Part shown: positions 21,943 through 34,600 of the stretch, piece by piece
How positions within the stretch are numbered: the stretch's first letter is position 1
How the letters are laid out: each line of letters opens with the position of its first letter
Source of the DNA: Adiantum capillus-veneris
Taxonomy: Eukaryota; Streptophyta; Polypodiopsida; Polypodiales; Pteridaceae
Length of the DNA: 64,000 nt
Direction of reading: 5' to 3'
NCBI GenBank assembly: GCA_014529385.2
Contig: CM043947.1
Coordinates: 101,109,811 to 101,173,810, forward strand
Made by a program: the position numbers and the translations under genes
Notes under the pieces: generated by a model
Database searches by the model: none
What the model saw: only the letters and a program-made list of their open reading frames with translations
Told to the model about the DNA's origin: nothing

Positions 21943-22155
21943 ATGAATCACGAAAATTTGTATGATCCCTTCATTCCCATTGCAAGGCAAAAGGTACACA
22001 TAATTGTTAGTACTAAGTTGCAATTTCAACGTGTCATTCGTAGAATTTTAGGTCCTCTTAGGTTGGCCGAGATAAACGCTTCAGTAAATCCTTTTATTTT
22101 GCCTCTCATTAGGTACGACCTTAGTTTGGACGTCTATATTTTTGTTTTGTTTTAA
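21943..22155 (+). CDS. Leader small protein 1 of element D (70 aa)
   Basis: An ATG-initiated frame between primer site and gag. It contains KLQFQRVIRRILGPLRLAEI, NPFILPLI and ends SLDVYIFVLF before TAA. It aligns over most of its length with the second small frame 21 bases downstream and with a frame at the same place in element F (minus, 58877-58635). The shared elements are an IxxSxK segment followed by FQ, a GxxRxxEI segment, NPxIxPLI, and the ending SxDVxIFxL. No signal peptide or known domain was recognised. Function unknown; it could regulate translation of the downstream gag-pol or act as an accessory peptide. Confidence 0.55.
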   Translation: MNHENLYDPFIPIARQKVHIIVSTKLQFQRVIRRILGPLRLAEINASVNPFILPLIRYDLSLDVYIFVLF

Positions 22156-22176
22156 GCATTAGGTCATGCATAGACC

Positions 22177-22395
22177 ATGGATAATGGCCCAGGAATAAAG
22201 GTTTTCCCCTTCCATTTCACTCCACACATTAGAATAAACATTGCAATTAGTAGGAAAATCCATTTTCAACAACGTATGGTGTTCATGTCTGGTGCCCAAA
22301 GAGTAGGAGAAATTCTCGCATCACCAAACCCTGTCATCCTACCTCTTATTGATTATCATAGGTCGTTTGATGTGAATATCTTTATTTTGTTGTAG
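22177..22395 (+). CDS. Leader small protein 2 of element D (72 aa)
   Basis: In the same frame as the first small protein, separated by seven codons including a second stop. It contains INIAISRKIHFQQRMVFMSG, QRVGEILASPNPVILPLI and the ending SFDVNIFILL before TAG. It is closer to the F copy than to copy 1 (SRKIxFQxRxVFMxG is common to this frame and F). Tandem duplication of an ancestral leader gene is likely. The gag-pol ATG follows at 22481. Function unknown. Confidence 0.55.
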   Translation: MDNGPGIKVFPFHFTPHIRINIAISRKIHFQQRMVFMSGAQRVGEILASPNPVILPLIDYHRSFDVNIFILL

Positions 22396-22480
22396 AATAG
22401 ATTGCAAGCTAGAAAACATTATTGTGTAAATCTTTTTAAGAAAAAAAAACAAAAACGGGTGTCACTTTGAAATCAATTCA

Positions 22481-25400
22481 ATGGAAAGCCAACGCCAAAT
22501 GTCTGGGTATCCTCTTTTCTTTGGAGAGCCTGGAGAGGATGCAGAATTATCTTTAGCGAATTTCAAGATGTCTTGCCGTATCAAGAGGATAATAACTGAT
22601 CAAGAACGTGTAGAAATGTTTGAGGTGGTCCTTAGGAAAGATGCTAGCACTTGGTTTGACTCTTTGCCTGAGGAAGTTAAGGGGAATTACACAGAAGTTT
22701 TGAATCGTTTCAAGAAATACTTTTTTGATCCCCAAAACACTCAAAAATTATGGCAAGACATTGTTTCTCATAAGCAAAAAGACTTAGATGACTACTACTT
22801 GTACAAGCAAGAGTTTCTACGTCTTTGGGCTCTATGGATACGAAATGTTGCTAACCCTGGTGATGGTGCAGAATTTCTAAAGAAGGAGAGGTTCATAGCG
22901 GGACTCTTTCCTGACCTTAAGGTAAAAGTTGAGGCGGGTGCACCTGCTACCTTTGATGCAGCTGAAACTAGGGCTGCTGAGAAATATAGGAAACTCAAGT
23001 GCTTAAGGGGAGAGGTTCCAATAGAAGGTCTTAGACCCAAAGGTAAGTCACAAGCATCAACATCGAGGGAGCTTCCTGAGGTAACGGCGGAAGTAATTGA
23101 GAAGTTAAACGAATCTTTAAGCAGCCTGTCAATTCACCTTGCACAAGCTGTAGGTCCAAAGGGACAAGCAAAGAAGTCTGAAGAGCGAGATCCACGACCT
23201 AGGAGAGTCTTGCAATGTTGGAATTGCGGAGAGTCTGGACATGGGATGTATAATTGTCCTTGGCCCCGTGGGGAGCCAGGGAGACCTAACTTGAATTACA
23301 CAGTGATGAATGCAGGTGAAGGAACTGGTCAACAACCAAGGCTTCTACAAAGGCCAAATGGACCAAGACCACCTCCACAAGGGGTAGAAGGAGTTCCACC
23401 TTTGCCAGATCCAAATGTGCATGTGGTAGAGGTGACAAACTCAAATGAGGTTGACATGGAAGCAAATGGCATTAAGCGTGGACGAGGAAAAGGTAAAGAG
23501 AAAGAGGGTGTCCCATCACAGAGTGACCATGGACAAGGCAAGAAGGCAAAGGAGACCAAGGAAGCTAAAAGGACTCGACGTCGTATCAATCTCCAAGACT
23601 TCCCTCTTGGACATGGTATGGCTCCATACAACCTGTTGGAAGACATGCGAGGTAAGGGTCCTGATATCTCATGGCCTCAGTTTCTTGCATTATGCCCACA
23701 AGTTAGGAGGGATTTAACAAAGGCAGTTAGCACTAGGAGAAAGGTAAAAGAGAGTTTTCCTGTTGTAAAAATTGCACATGCTGAAATGAACGAGGATATT
23801 ACACCTGTGCTAGATTGTTACATAAAAGGAAGATTGGTTAGGAAAGGTCTAGTGGATGGGGGTGCACAAATTTGCATCATGACAGAAGGGCTCATGCAAA
23901 GACTAGGCATGCACATCCATGAGACACCTGAAATCAAAGTCAAGATGGCAAACAATAGCAAGGCTAGGTGTGTAGGCATTTGTAAAAATGTCTTTGTAGA
24001 GGCCTTTGGCATTAAGAAAGCGGTGGATTTTTATGTTATGTCGACCAAGGGAAGTGGTTATCCATTTATCCTAGGAAGACCATGGCTAATGAAAATGCGA
24101 GCTTTGCAGGATTGGGAGAGTGGGAACTTAATTTGCAGGAATGACAATCATAAGAAGGTTGTCTTTGACATGAAGGAGCAACGCCAAGAGGAGCTCTATG
24201 AAGAATCATCTCAAAGTGAGACGGAAGAAGGTTGGACCGATAGCACTTCAGAAGAAGAAAGTAGCGGCAGCATTACTGAAGAGGAGTCTTCCATCGAAGT
24301 CATGGGGGTAAGGTTTAAGCCAAACAACCAGGAGACCTCTTCTCGAGGTTTGGAAGAGGTAGGTTCCCAAGAGAACCAAAAGGTGGAAGATGAAGGGATG
24401 CTGGAAGGTATGCTATCAAAAACACTTACAAAGGATGAAAGAGAGGAGTTCAAATGTGTGCTAAGGAAGTTTCCTAGGCTTTTTGCTAAAGACTACACCG
24501 ACGTGCGTGGGGTAGATGTTGTTCAACACAAGATTGAGTTAAAGCCTGAGGCCACACCTAAAGCTCGGAAGCTACGAAGTCTAGGAGTTATAAAGGAACA
24601 GGCTCTACTCAAGGAGGTAAGAAAGCTTCTAGCAGCAGGTTTCATTTATCCAGTGGAGAATTCAGAGTGGGTCTCTCCTGTTGTTGTCACTCCTAAGAAA
24701 AATGGCAAGTGGAGGGTGTGTGTGGATTACCGTCCCCTCAATGAGGCAACAAAAAGAGATCACTTTCCCCTCCCATTCCAGGATGAGATACTAAATGAGG
24801 TAGCTGGTCATGAGAAATACACCGTGTGCGATGGCTACTCGTGTTACTTTCAAATAGGTATCGCATTGGAGGATCAATTGAAAACAACCTTTATCACTCC
24901 TTGGGGTTGTTATGCTTTTAGAGTCATGCCATTTGGCCTGACAAATGCTCCTGCAACTTTCCAACGCTTCATGAACATGGTGTTTCAAGCATTCTTTGGA
25001 AAGTCCATTAGGGTTTTTATTGATGATTTTTGCATTTATAGCTCAAAATCATTGCATCTACAAAGGGTAGAAGAAGGTTTAAAGAAGCTCTATGACATGG
25101 GAGGTCAACTCAACCCCGACAAGTGTCACATAGCTGAGGATGAAGTGATCTTGCTTGGTCACAAGGTTTCCTATAAAGGCATTGAGGTGGATCCTTCAAA
25201 GGCAAAGGCTCTTATTGAGCTCCCCTCACGCAAGAATCTCAAAGAGGTCATATCATTCATTCAAAAAGTGAAGTATATGTCATGCTTTATTCACTTAGCT
25301 TCGGAGTTGCTTCATCCTTTGCAAAAGTTGACACAACAAGTAGAATTTGCATGGTCTGATGAGCTTGAAGAGTACTTTTGTAACATTAAAGTCATTTTGT

Positions 25401-27760
25401 CAGATCTACCAACACTCATGCCTCCATGTTGGGAGTACACATTCTTTGTTAGCTCTAGTGTTGGGAAGGAAACAATTGGTGCAGTTTTATTACAACAAGA
25501 TCCCCACAGTACCAGGATGCGACCCATCTACTTTTCTAGTAGGGTCATGAATGCTTTGGAGAGAGGCTACACGGAGGCAGAACTCATGATGCTTTCTCTC
25601 ATGTTTGCGATAAGGAAGTTTAGATCCTACTTGCTCCCAAAACCTTTTGTAATTCTCACCGCAGAGAATTTGTTCTCTTGGGTGTCATCTCAAATGAATC
25701 TTAGTACTAGGATCTCAAAGTGGATTATGGAGTTGCAAGAGTTTCAATACTCTTTCAAGGTAGAAGATAGTGTGCGTGCACAATTGGCAGGGATTCTCAC
25801 TTATAGGGTGCATGAAAAGGAGATTAAGGTGCCTGAAGTAAAGACCCTACCATTACCACCACCAAAAAGTATTCCTAATGCTTTTACCTTGTTCTTTGAT
25901 GGAGCTTTTCATCGAGCCACAGGAAAAGCAGGGGGAGGGCTAGTGTTGCTCAACCCAAGTGGAGAGGTGGTCATGAAAGAGAAGTTCAATCTACCAAGTT
26001 CAGCTAGCAACAATGAACCAGAATACGGCACACTAATTCATGGTTTGAAGATGTGCATTGGCCAAGGGATACAACGCCTCATGGTAAAGGGAGATGCACT
26101 TCTCATTGTTAAACAGATTTTAGGCATTTGGGCATGCAAGAATGAAAGCTTACGGACAAAAGTTCATGCCATTCGTAGATTGTTTAATCAATTTGAAGAA
26201 GTGCAACTATATCATATTCCTAGGAAACAAAATGAAGATACCGATTTACTTGCACAGCAAGTAGTTACATGTGTTGAGAAAGAAGTGCAGGTCATCATGG
26301 TGGCAGCAACTGTCAAGCAACCGAGATACCAGGGATTGGAGTCATTGACTCCCATTATTAGCTACATTTTGGAGGGCGATTTTCCACAAGACTTCACGAA
26401 GGCTCAGAAGAGGAGACTCATGAAGAAGGCAAGCGCATATCTCTTCCTAGAAGGCTCCCTCTATCAAAGAGGGAGGGATCAAGTGTGTAGAAGAGTACCA
26501 ACTATCGAGGAAATTCCAGCCATTCTAAAAGGTTTGCATGAAGAGGCATGTGGTGGTCATTTTGCCCAAGAATCAACTGTGAAGAAGATTTTGCTTGCGG
26601 GATATGTTTGGCCAAGCTTGCATGTGGATGTTCAACATTGGTGTAAAAGCTGTCACAATTGTCAGATAAATGGAAATAGAAGGTTGGTGCATGGCCCGAG
26701 GCAAATAGTGCTTGCAAATGGACCCTTTGAAAAGTGGGGCATTGATGCTATGGGTCCTATGCCTAGGACAAAAAATGGTAAACTCTACATTCTAGTGGCT
26801 GTAGACTATATGACTAGGTGGGTGGAAGCTCAAAGTGTGGCAAGAGTGAATGAGAGGACAGTTAGCAAGTTTGTGTACACTCACATTTGTTGCAGATTTG
26901 GCACACCTTTGGAGATTGTTTCTGATAATGGTCCAGGGTTTAAAAAGGGCTTGCTCACAGAAGTTTGTGAAGAGCTTCACATTCTACATCGTCATAGCAC
27001 ACCATACTACCCACAGTCAAATGGTTTGGTGGAGAAGGCTGATGGTGTCATTGCAGGAATCATTAGAAAGACGGTGCAAAACAAGACAAAATTATGGGAT
27101 GACTTCTTGGATGGTGCCTTGTGGGCATATCGAACCACATATAGGGAAGCCACGGAGTTCACACCATTTCACTTGGTCTATGGTCAAGAGGCTTTGCAGC
27201 CTATCGAGCTCAACATTCCAACAATGCGACTTCATGGAAAAGGAGCACAAGATGATCAAGAGGTATGGATGGATTGACTTCTTACGTTAGTGGAGCTTGA
27301 GTGGAAAAGAGAAGCAACATACGAGTGCTACAAGAGGAAAGCCACACAAGCGAAAGAAACGCACGACAAGAAACTGAAGGACAAAGGCATCAAGGAAGGA
27401 GAGCTTGTGCTAAGGTATGACAATCGACTTGACAATCGTTTTGATGCCAAGTTTGAAACTAGATGGCAAGGTCCATACATAGTCAAGAAGGCTTTCAATT
27501 CTAGTTACTATCAGCTTATGGACTTGAATGGTAAAGAGCACTCCAGGAAGGTAAACGGGTATCGCTTGAAGCCCTATTTGAGTCGCCTTCTACCAAAGGA
27601 TCTACCAAAGATCCGTCCAAAGGCCGCGGTCTCATGTAAGTATTGTTACATGAAGCATGAGTGTAACTCCAGCCAAAATTCTGAGGGGCCAAACAATGAA
27701 GATCTCGTCAAGGACTCTGAAGCACTCTCTTTGGAAAAGATGCTCTATGATGGTACATGA
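22481..27760 (+). pseudogene. D gag-pol polyprotein, one in-frame TGA near the end
   Basis: A single frame of 1598 codons ends in TGA at 27275-27277, then continues in the same frame to 27760, giving about 1759 codons. Domains: gag, then zinc knuckle CWNCGESGHGMYNC (about residue 245); protease VDGGAQICIMTE (about 458) and FILGRPWLMKM; acidic linker; RT with WRVCVDYRPLNEATKRDHFP and FIDDFCIYS (about 847). The first RNase H lacks the first Asp (FFVSSSVGKETIGAVLL). The second RNase H of archaeal type has FFDGAFHRA, NNEPEYGTLIHGL and VKGDALLIV (about 1136-1255). Integrase has GGHFAQES, WCKSCHNCQ, WGIDAMG, SDNGPGF and NGLVEKADG; its C-terminal part (RWQGPYIVKKAF) lies after the TGA. The missing tail probably inactivates integrase unless the stop is read through. 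Confidence 0.93.
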
Positions 27761-27774
27761 ATATACCATCATCC

Positions 27775-27789
27775 TGGGGGGAGGGCTAA
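27775..27789 (+). other. Polypurine tract of D
   Basis: TGGGGGGAGGGCTAA directly precedes the 3' LTR and would prime plus-strand DNA synthesis. Confidence 0.85.
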
Positions 27790-29405
27790 TGATAGCCGTT
27801 TTTCGGCTCTCCATAATTGCCATACTAAGTTACTCCACCCTACCAAATTCACCCAAACGCTATGGCTATCCCTACCATTTCACTGTACATAGGCGTGTGT
27901 GAGTTAGGGGGCTTTTCCCATATTTTCTTAAAAACCCTCAGCTAGCTAGTCACTGGGCTAGTTGAGCCAAAAAAATAAAAATAAATAAATAAAAGTATAT
28001 TATGGCCTCTTTGTGTGTAAATATTTCATTGTATATATGGCCTAAATATAGGGATTTTTTATAATTATTTTGGTATTTTATTTAAATATTTCTACTTAGG
28101 TGTGTGTTTTATTAAACCTATGTACACCTTCTTTCATCCTCTTACACCATAATTATATTTTTTGCCAATATGTACATACTCTAACCTCATATTTTTCCTT
28201 TATACAAATCACTCCCACATTTTCACCCTCACCCTCGTGAAAACAAAAAATTGATTTCTACTCATTGGTTACGTTTATTATATTATTTACTTGCATACCT
28301 TTTCCTCTTTCACCCAAAATAATTCAAGGAGGGACCATATCATATGATTCCAATATCTTTCCATATCCATAACTCCTTCATATTTTTATTATTATTTTTA
28401 CTCATTATTCTAACACCATGTGCTCATTGAGCTAAAGTCCATGAATAGTCCATACACTAGTTCCACCATGTATATATTTCTTTATTCACCAATAATCCTC
28501 CTCCATGCATGGGTCAAGGGCAACTTGGATGCTTTGTATTATAATATGACAAAAGAGGGGCTCACTCTTGGATGCATTGTACAAATTCAACAAAGGAGGG
28601 GGCCACTAAAAGACTTTTGCAGGCATAAAAAACAGGCTTTTTGGTGAGAGTTTTGGCACCTATCTCCACTCCGAATTTTGAACGGTGGTCAAAAGAGAAA
28701 ATGTAGCCCACACTCTGAATAATCACCTCAAATTTTTTCATGAGTTTTGGAGCTACCAACGGTGAGCTATGATTTTTTGAGTGGACCCCAGTCTACCCAC
28801 TTTTCTCACAAGTAGCCCTTAGTCTTCTCTCACCCTTCCACACACCTACTCACTCTTACACATCCCTCCCTCTCCTTCCCTCACTCAAACCTGCAATTTC
28901 CATGGCTTCTCCCACCCTCTTCACCATTACCCTTCTCTCTCATCCCTATAGTTCTTTTATGAACCTCTACATACATACACCCTCTCCATGTCTCTCTCTA
29001 TTGCTTCTATGTTACAATTTCATTTACCTCTCCTAAAAATATCTAAAATTCAGCATCTTAACCATGATAACTTCTGCAAATTGAGGATTTTTCATCAACA
29101 AATCCTCTTTTTATCGTGGTGGTCAACCGTGGCGGCGGCGTAAAGAAGCGAAGAAGAAGAAGAAGACCAGCGGTCATTTTTTCCACAATCTACACAAGGG
29201 TGAGTTCAAGCTTCTTCAAAGCTTCACCGTCTCAATGATTCTCTTTTAATTCACCCCTCTTCCTTCATCAAATCAACTCATCCTACCCATTGTAAATGTA
29301 TCACTAACAATTCTAGTGATTATTACCACTAACATACTAACACAAAATAGCATTGACCTAACCATAAAAGACACCTCACCTCAAGACATGTACAAAGTAA
29401 CTCTC

Positions 29406-29447
<42 letters not shown>

Positions 29448-30470
29448 TACTTACTTTCACCTTATCTACCATCAATAATGCTCTCTTTTGAGCCCACACC
29501 CATGACTCAAGCAGACAAAGAAGGCCCACAATGTTTTGATATTCAAAAAAATCATAATCCTGATTTGTTAGCTTGTAAATTAGGATTTCCAATAATCTTA
29601 ATGAGGGGTCTCCAAACTATAAATAGGCCCCTCTCCTTCTTGTAAAACAATCTCCAATATCTCACATAGCACCCCAACACTCTATGCGTGAGGAGAGACT
29701 TAGGTGTAGCAACCACTTGTGAGCTTCACTCTTGGTGTGAGAGAAGCCTTCAAGCTACACATTGCAAGTGAGAGGAGAGCATGAGTTCCTCAAATATCAA
29801 AACCACTATTGTATATGCTCCTTCATCATCAATAAATTGAGGTTTGGTGCATCAAAGGCGTGATTCGACGTTCAAATCTTCGTCTTTCCATTTGTGCAAT
29901 ACGGTTTGGTGAATTCAAGGTGACTTGTGTATTTTGAGTTTCTATCGGTTGATCTTGATTTTAGAAAGTGTTTTAGTGTGTTTTTCATTTCCAATTTTGT
30001 GTCCATTGTAAGAGGGTATTGTGGTGAGAGGTCTCCCACACCCTAAGACAGTGTGTGTGTGTGTTTTGGCAATGATTAGCAATCACTAAGCATTGAGTGA
30101 GTTTTTGTACAAGCTCTACGATAGCAACCTAACGAACCATCTCCATTTGCAAGTCACAAATAAGGTATTACGCAAGATCCATTCCTCTCTCTCTTTCCTT
30201 TCCTCTAGCTCTCTCTGGTCCATTTTGTGTGTGTTTTGGTGTGAGGTTGCTTGTGTGTGTTGTGTGGTGCATCTTCTTGGTTGTGCCAAAATCTCTCTTG
30301 CGTCCTAGTTCGCATACCATAACTAGGTGGTGCCCCTATCTTGTTTGGGTTTGACTGTGGGTTTGTTGTTGTGTTGTGCTTGTGGTTGCCCCAGCCCCAA
30401 TTGAGCAGCACGGGAGCCTTGAGGGGTGTTTCGAGGTCGCCTCTCTTGTTGCCCGCCCTGGACCGCCTCA
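27790..30470 (+). repeat. 3' LTR of D
   Basis: It begins TGATAGCCGTTTTTCGGC and ends GGACCGCCTCA, 2681 bp, followed by GTAG and the resumed RT of copia E. The (CT)n run at about 29400-29445 is longer than in the 5' LTR. Confidence 0.95.
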
Positions 30471-31295
30471 GTAGATGACCTTATTATTGTTGGTGACAAT
30501 GCTATGGAGATTGACCATGTGAAGGGTCTTCGCAAACAGGAGTTTGAAATGAAAGATTTAGGCGAGTTGCTCTACTTTCTTGGCATTGAGGTGATCAGGA
30601 CTCCAGAGGGTGTATGGCTATCACAGAGACAATATGCTTTGGACATGTTGTCAAAGTATGGTATGGCTGATTGTAAGCCAATTTCTATTCCCTTGGATGT
30701 GAATGCAAAGCTGAGTGTAGAGAAGGGTGATGTTGTTGAGGATGTCAACATGTACAGGAAGATTGTGGGTAGTCTAATATACTTAACTATCACGAGGCTA
30801 GACTTGAGCTACACAGTAGGCTTGGAGAGTCAGTTCATGCAGCTTTTGAGGAAGCCACATTTGGATGGAGTACGACGCACACTTAGGTATGTGCAAGTTA
30901 CTCTTGACTACGCATTGTTCTATGCAGCAGATGCACCATTAGCATTGTATGGGTATACAGATGCAGATTGGGCAGGTAGCATTGTTGATAGGAGATCTAC
31001 GAGTGGCTTCATGTTCTCTTTTGGGAGTGCTGCTGTTACTTGGAGCAGCAAAAAGCATCCTACGGTTGCTTTATCGAGCACTGAGAGGCCAAGTACAAAG
31101 GTGCAGCAGTTGCGGAGTGCGAGGTAGCTTGGCTACGCACATTACTTGAGGACTTGGGAGTGCAGGTGGACCAGCATTTTTTCATCCATTGTGACAACCT
31201 CAGTAGCATGCAGTTGGCTAGGAACCCAGTGTTCCATGCCAGGACCAAACACATAGAGGTCCATTACCACTACGTTCGAGAGCGAGTGTTGGCGG
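30471..31295 (+). pseudogene. Copia E: RT C-terminal half and RNase H, resumed after D
   Basis: Coding resumes with VDDLIIVGDNAMEIDHVKG, the catalytic DD of copia RT without its Tyr, and goes on through KYGMADCKPISIPLD to RNase H with TDADWAGSIVDRRSTSGF. A 2-base insertion near 31086 in the SSTEAEY region breaks the frame and creates a stop at 31125. The sequence stops at GERVLAG-equivalent codons where G is inserted; GGCGG at 31291-31295 is the target duplication. Confidence 0.9.
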
Positions 31296-31617
31296 TGTAA
31301 AGAGCGAGGATGCAAGAGAGCTACACAAGACAAGCACAAAGCACACAGAGATGGAAAGCTTCTTCTTCTTCTTCACAGAAAAGAGAGTACAAAATGACTA
31401 AGTGCTAAAGCTGAAAAGTAGCACATATGTACATGCGGTCACTAAGTGTGAACTCGCTAGAAGCGTACTAGGCTGGCACTATAAGTGTAGTCCAGCTGTA
31501 GAATCACTGGCAGAGATCCTCCGTGTCGGTCATCTAACGCGCCAGTGAGTAAATGCCGTAAGCGGCCAAGACCCGTAGTGGATGCCAGCTCAAGGTGTAG
31601 AGCTCGAAATCTCAACA
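31296..31617 (-). repeat. 3' LTR of G
   Basis: On the plus strand it reads TGTAAAGAGCGAGG to ATCTCAACA. The adjoining plus-strand CTCCCCCTCGAG is the complement of the polypurine tract GAGGGGGAG. Confidence 0.95.
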
Positions 31618-34600
31618 CTCCCCCTCGAGCTCTGCATGTCGCAGAGTCCAAGCATAGTCCGGAAACGTCGAAGCTTCTCAGCTCCGAGGGCCTTGGTAAA
31701 GATATCCGCTATCTGCTCCTCTGTGCTGATGTAGACCAAGTCGATGTCGCCCGCCAACACTCGCTCTCGAACGTAGTGGTAATGGACCTCTATGTGTTTG
31801 GTCCTGGCATGGAACACTGGGTTCCTAGCCAATTGCATGCTGGTGAGGTTGTCACAATGGATGAAAATCTGCTGGTCCACCTGCACTCCCAAGTCCTCAA
31901 GTAATGTGCGTAGCCAAGCTACCTCACACGCCGCAACTGCTGCACCTCTGTACTCGGCCTCTGTGCTCGATAAAGCAACCGTAGGCTGCTTTTTGCTACT
32001 CCAAGTAACAGCAGCACTCCCAAAAGAGAACATGAAGCCACTCGTAGATCTCCTATCAACAATGCTACCTGCCCAATCTGCATCTGTATACCCATACAAT
32101 GCTAATGGTGCATCTGCTGCATAGAACAATGCGTAGTCAAGAGTACCTTGCACATACCTAAGTGTGCGTCGTACTCCATCCAAATGTGGCTTCCTCGGAA
32201 GCTGCATGAACTGACTCTCCAAGCCTACTGTGTAGCTCAAGTCTGGCCTCGTGATAGTCAAGTAGATTAGACTACCCACAATCTTCCTGTACATGTTGAC
32301 ATCCTCAACAACATCACCCTTCTCTGCACTCAGCTTTGCATTCACATCCAAGGGAATAGAAATTGGCTTACAATCAGCCATACCATACTTTGACAACATG
32401 TCCAAAGCATACTGTCTCTGTGATAGCCATACACCCTCTGGAGTCCTGATCACCTCAATGCCAAGAAAGTAGTGCAACTCGCCTAAATCTTTCATTTCAA
32501 ACTCCTGTTTGAGAAGACCCTTCACATGGTCAATCTCCATAGCATTGTCACCAACAATAATAAGGTCATCTACATATATGGTAATGACCACAATCCCCAC
32601 ATCACTCTCACGTACATAGAGTGAATGATCAGCATGAGCTCTCCTAAAACCAATATTGACAAGATACTTGGCAATCCTGTCATACCATGCTCTAGAGCCC
32701 TGCTTCAACCCATACAAAGCTTTGAGAAGTCTGCATACATAATCTGGGTAACCTGGATCGACATAAACAGGTGGCTGATCCATATACACTTCCTCTTGCA
32801 ACTCACCATTCAAGAAGGCATTCTTTACATCCATTTGATGCATAATCCATCCTCTAGATGCAGCCACTGCTATGACAGCTCTCACTGTCGTCATCTTTGC
32901 CACTGGAGCAAAGGTCTCCTCATAGTCTATGCCATACATCTGTGCATAACCCTTTGCGACCAACCTTGCCTTGTGACGCTCAATGTTACCATCAGCCTTA
33001 TGCTTGGTTTTATACACCCATTTACAGCCAATAGCTTTCTTGCCACTTGGCAATGGCACCAACTCCCATGTGTCATTTGCTTCCAATGCAGCCATCTGTT
33101 CATTCATTGCATCATCCCAATTCACATTTCCAACTGCATCCTCAAAACATGTGGGCTCCACATCCTGTATCACCTTAGCCATGTAGGCTTGGTGATGCGC
33201 TAGATACCCATCATAAGTCAATTTCTGAACTGGATTTCTGACTCTATTAGATCTGCGCGGTCCTGGGTCACTCCTTTGCCCTCTAGCATCTTCTTGTACT
33301 TTCCTTACACCAGGTGTCTTGACAGCCGGAATTCCAAATTCCTCATCAAGACTTTGTTCAGAACCATCTGAATCCATGTCTACACGTGAAAAACCTGATG
33401 ATGCATCAACCATAAAGGAAGGTTCATCAACCTTTTCCTTTCCTTTTCGTGATACATTTCCTGTACCTGTTGGTGGAGTAACCTGCGTACGTAGTCTACC
33501 ATTCCATGGTTTCTCAACAGAGCCACGAGAAGAGGACTCTTGTGGTCCACTCAAAACCTGTGACTGTGGCCTCACATTTTGTACAACCACATCATCTTTT
33601 ACATCAGCCCCAATAGTGCCATGTGCATTACTGTACCAACTGCTCATCTCATCAAAGACTACATCTCTGCTCACTCGTAATTCTCGTGTAGTAGGATTGT
33701 AGCACCTGTACCCCTTTTGTTCAAGGGAATATCCCACAAGAATACATTTCTCTGCTTTAGGATCCAATTTCCTACGCAACTCATCTGGTACATGCACGTA
33801 AGCTATGCAGCCAAACACTTTCAAGTGTGCCAAATCAGGCTTTGTACCTGTAAACTTTTCCTCAGGTGTTACATCATGCACCGCAGCTGTAGGTGTCCTG
33901 TTCATAATGTACACAGCTGTATTTACAGCTTCAGCCCAGAAATGATGAGGCATGTTCTTCTCATTCATCAATGCACGTGCAACCTCTGCAATGTGCCTGT
34001 TTTTCCTTTCTGCGACCCCATTCTGCTGTGGAGTATATCTGCATGTAAACTGCCTGTGTATACCATGCATTCGCAGAAAATATGAAAAATCATTGGAGAA
34101 GTACTCTCCCCCTCCATCTGACCTCAATGTCTTGATTTGCATATCTGTCTCCTTCTCAATCATGACTTTGAAGTCTTGAAAGTGACCAAACACTTCACTT
34201 TTGTTACGCATGAAGTAGACCCATACTTTCCTTGTATGGTCATCAATGAAAGAGACATAATACCTGCAACCATGCATACTTGCAGTATCGGCTGGACCCC
34301 AAACATCTGTTTGCACCACCTCAAGTGGCTTTTTACATACATTGCGCTCATGTGGAAATGAGCCCTTTGACTGTTTTCCAAACTGGCATGCTGCACACAC
34401 TTTATGCATACCATCCACCTTGAATTTGGGCAAACCTTTTACAATCTGTTTTGATTGCATGCTGTGCAATCTCTGCTCATTGACATGGCCAATGCGTTTG
34501 TGCCAAATGTCAACATCAGCCACAACACCTGTGCCCTGTGTAAATAATGCAGCTTTTACCTCAGGCATGTCTACATTCAGCGTAAACATTCTGCCCACAC

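Larger units (their letters stand above)
19186..30470 (+). mobile_element. Tat-like Ty3/gypsy element D, complete, 11.3 kb
   Basis: LTRs of about 2680 bp flank a primer site, two small leader frames, one gag-pol frame and a polypurine tract. The target duplication is 4 bp, GTAG, at 19182-19185 and 30471-30474. By eye the LTRs differ at roughly 30 positions plus microsatellite length, about 1 percent. The order is gag, protease, RT, RNase H, aRNH, integrase. It is inserted in the RT of copia E. One in-frame TGA is the only clear defect, so this is a recent, nearly intact element. Confidence 0.93.
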
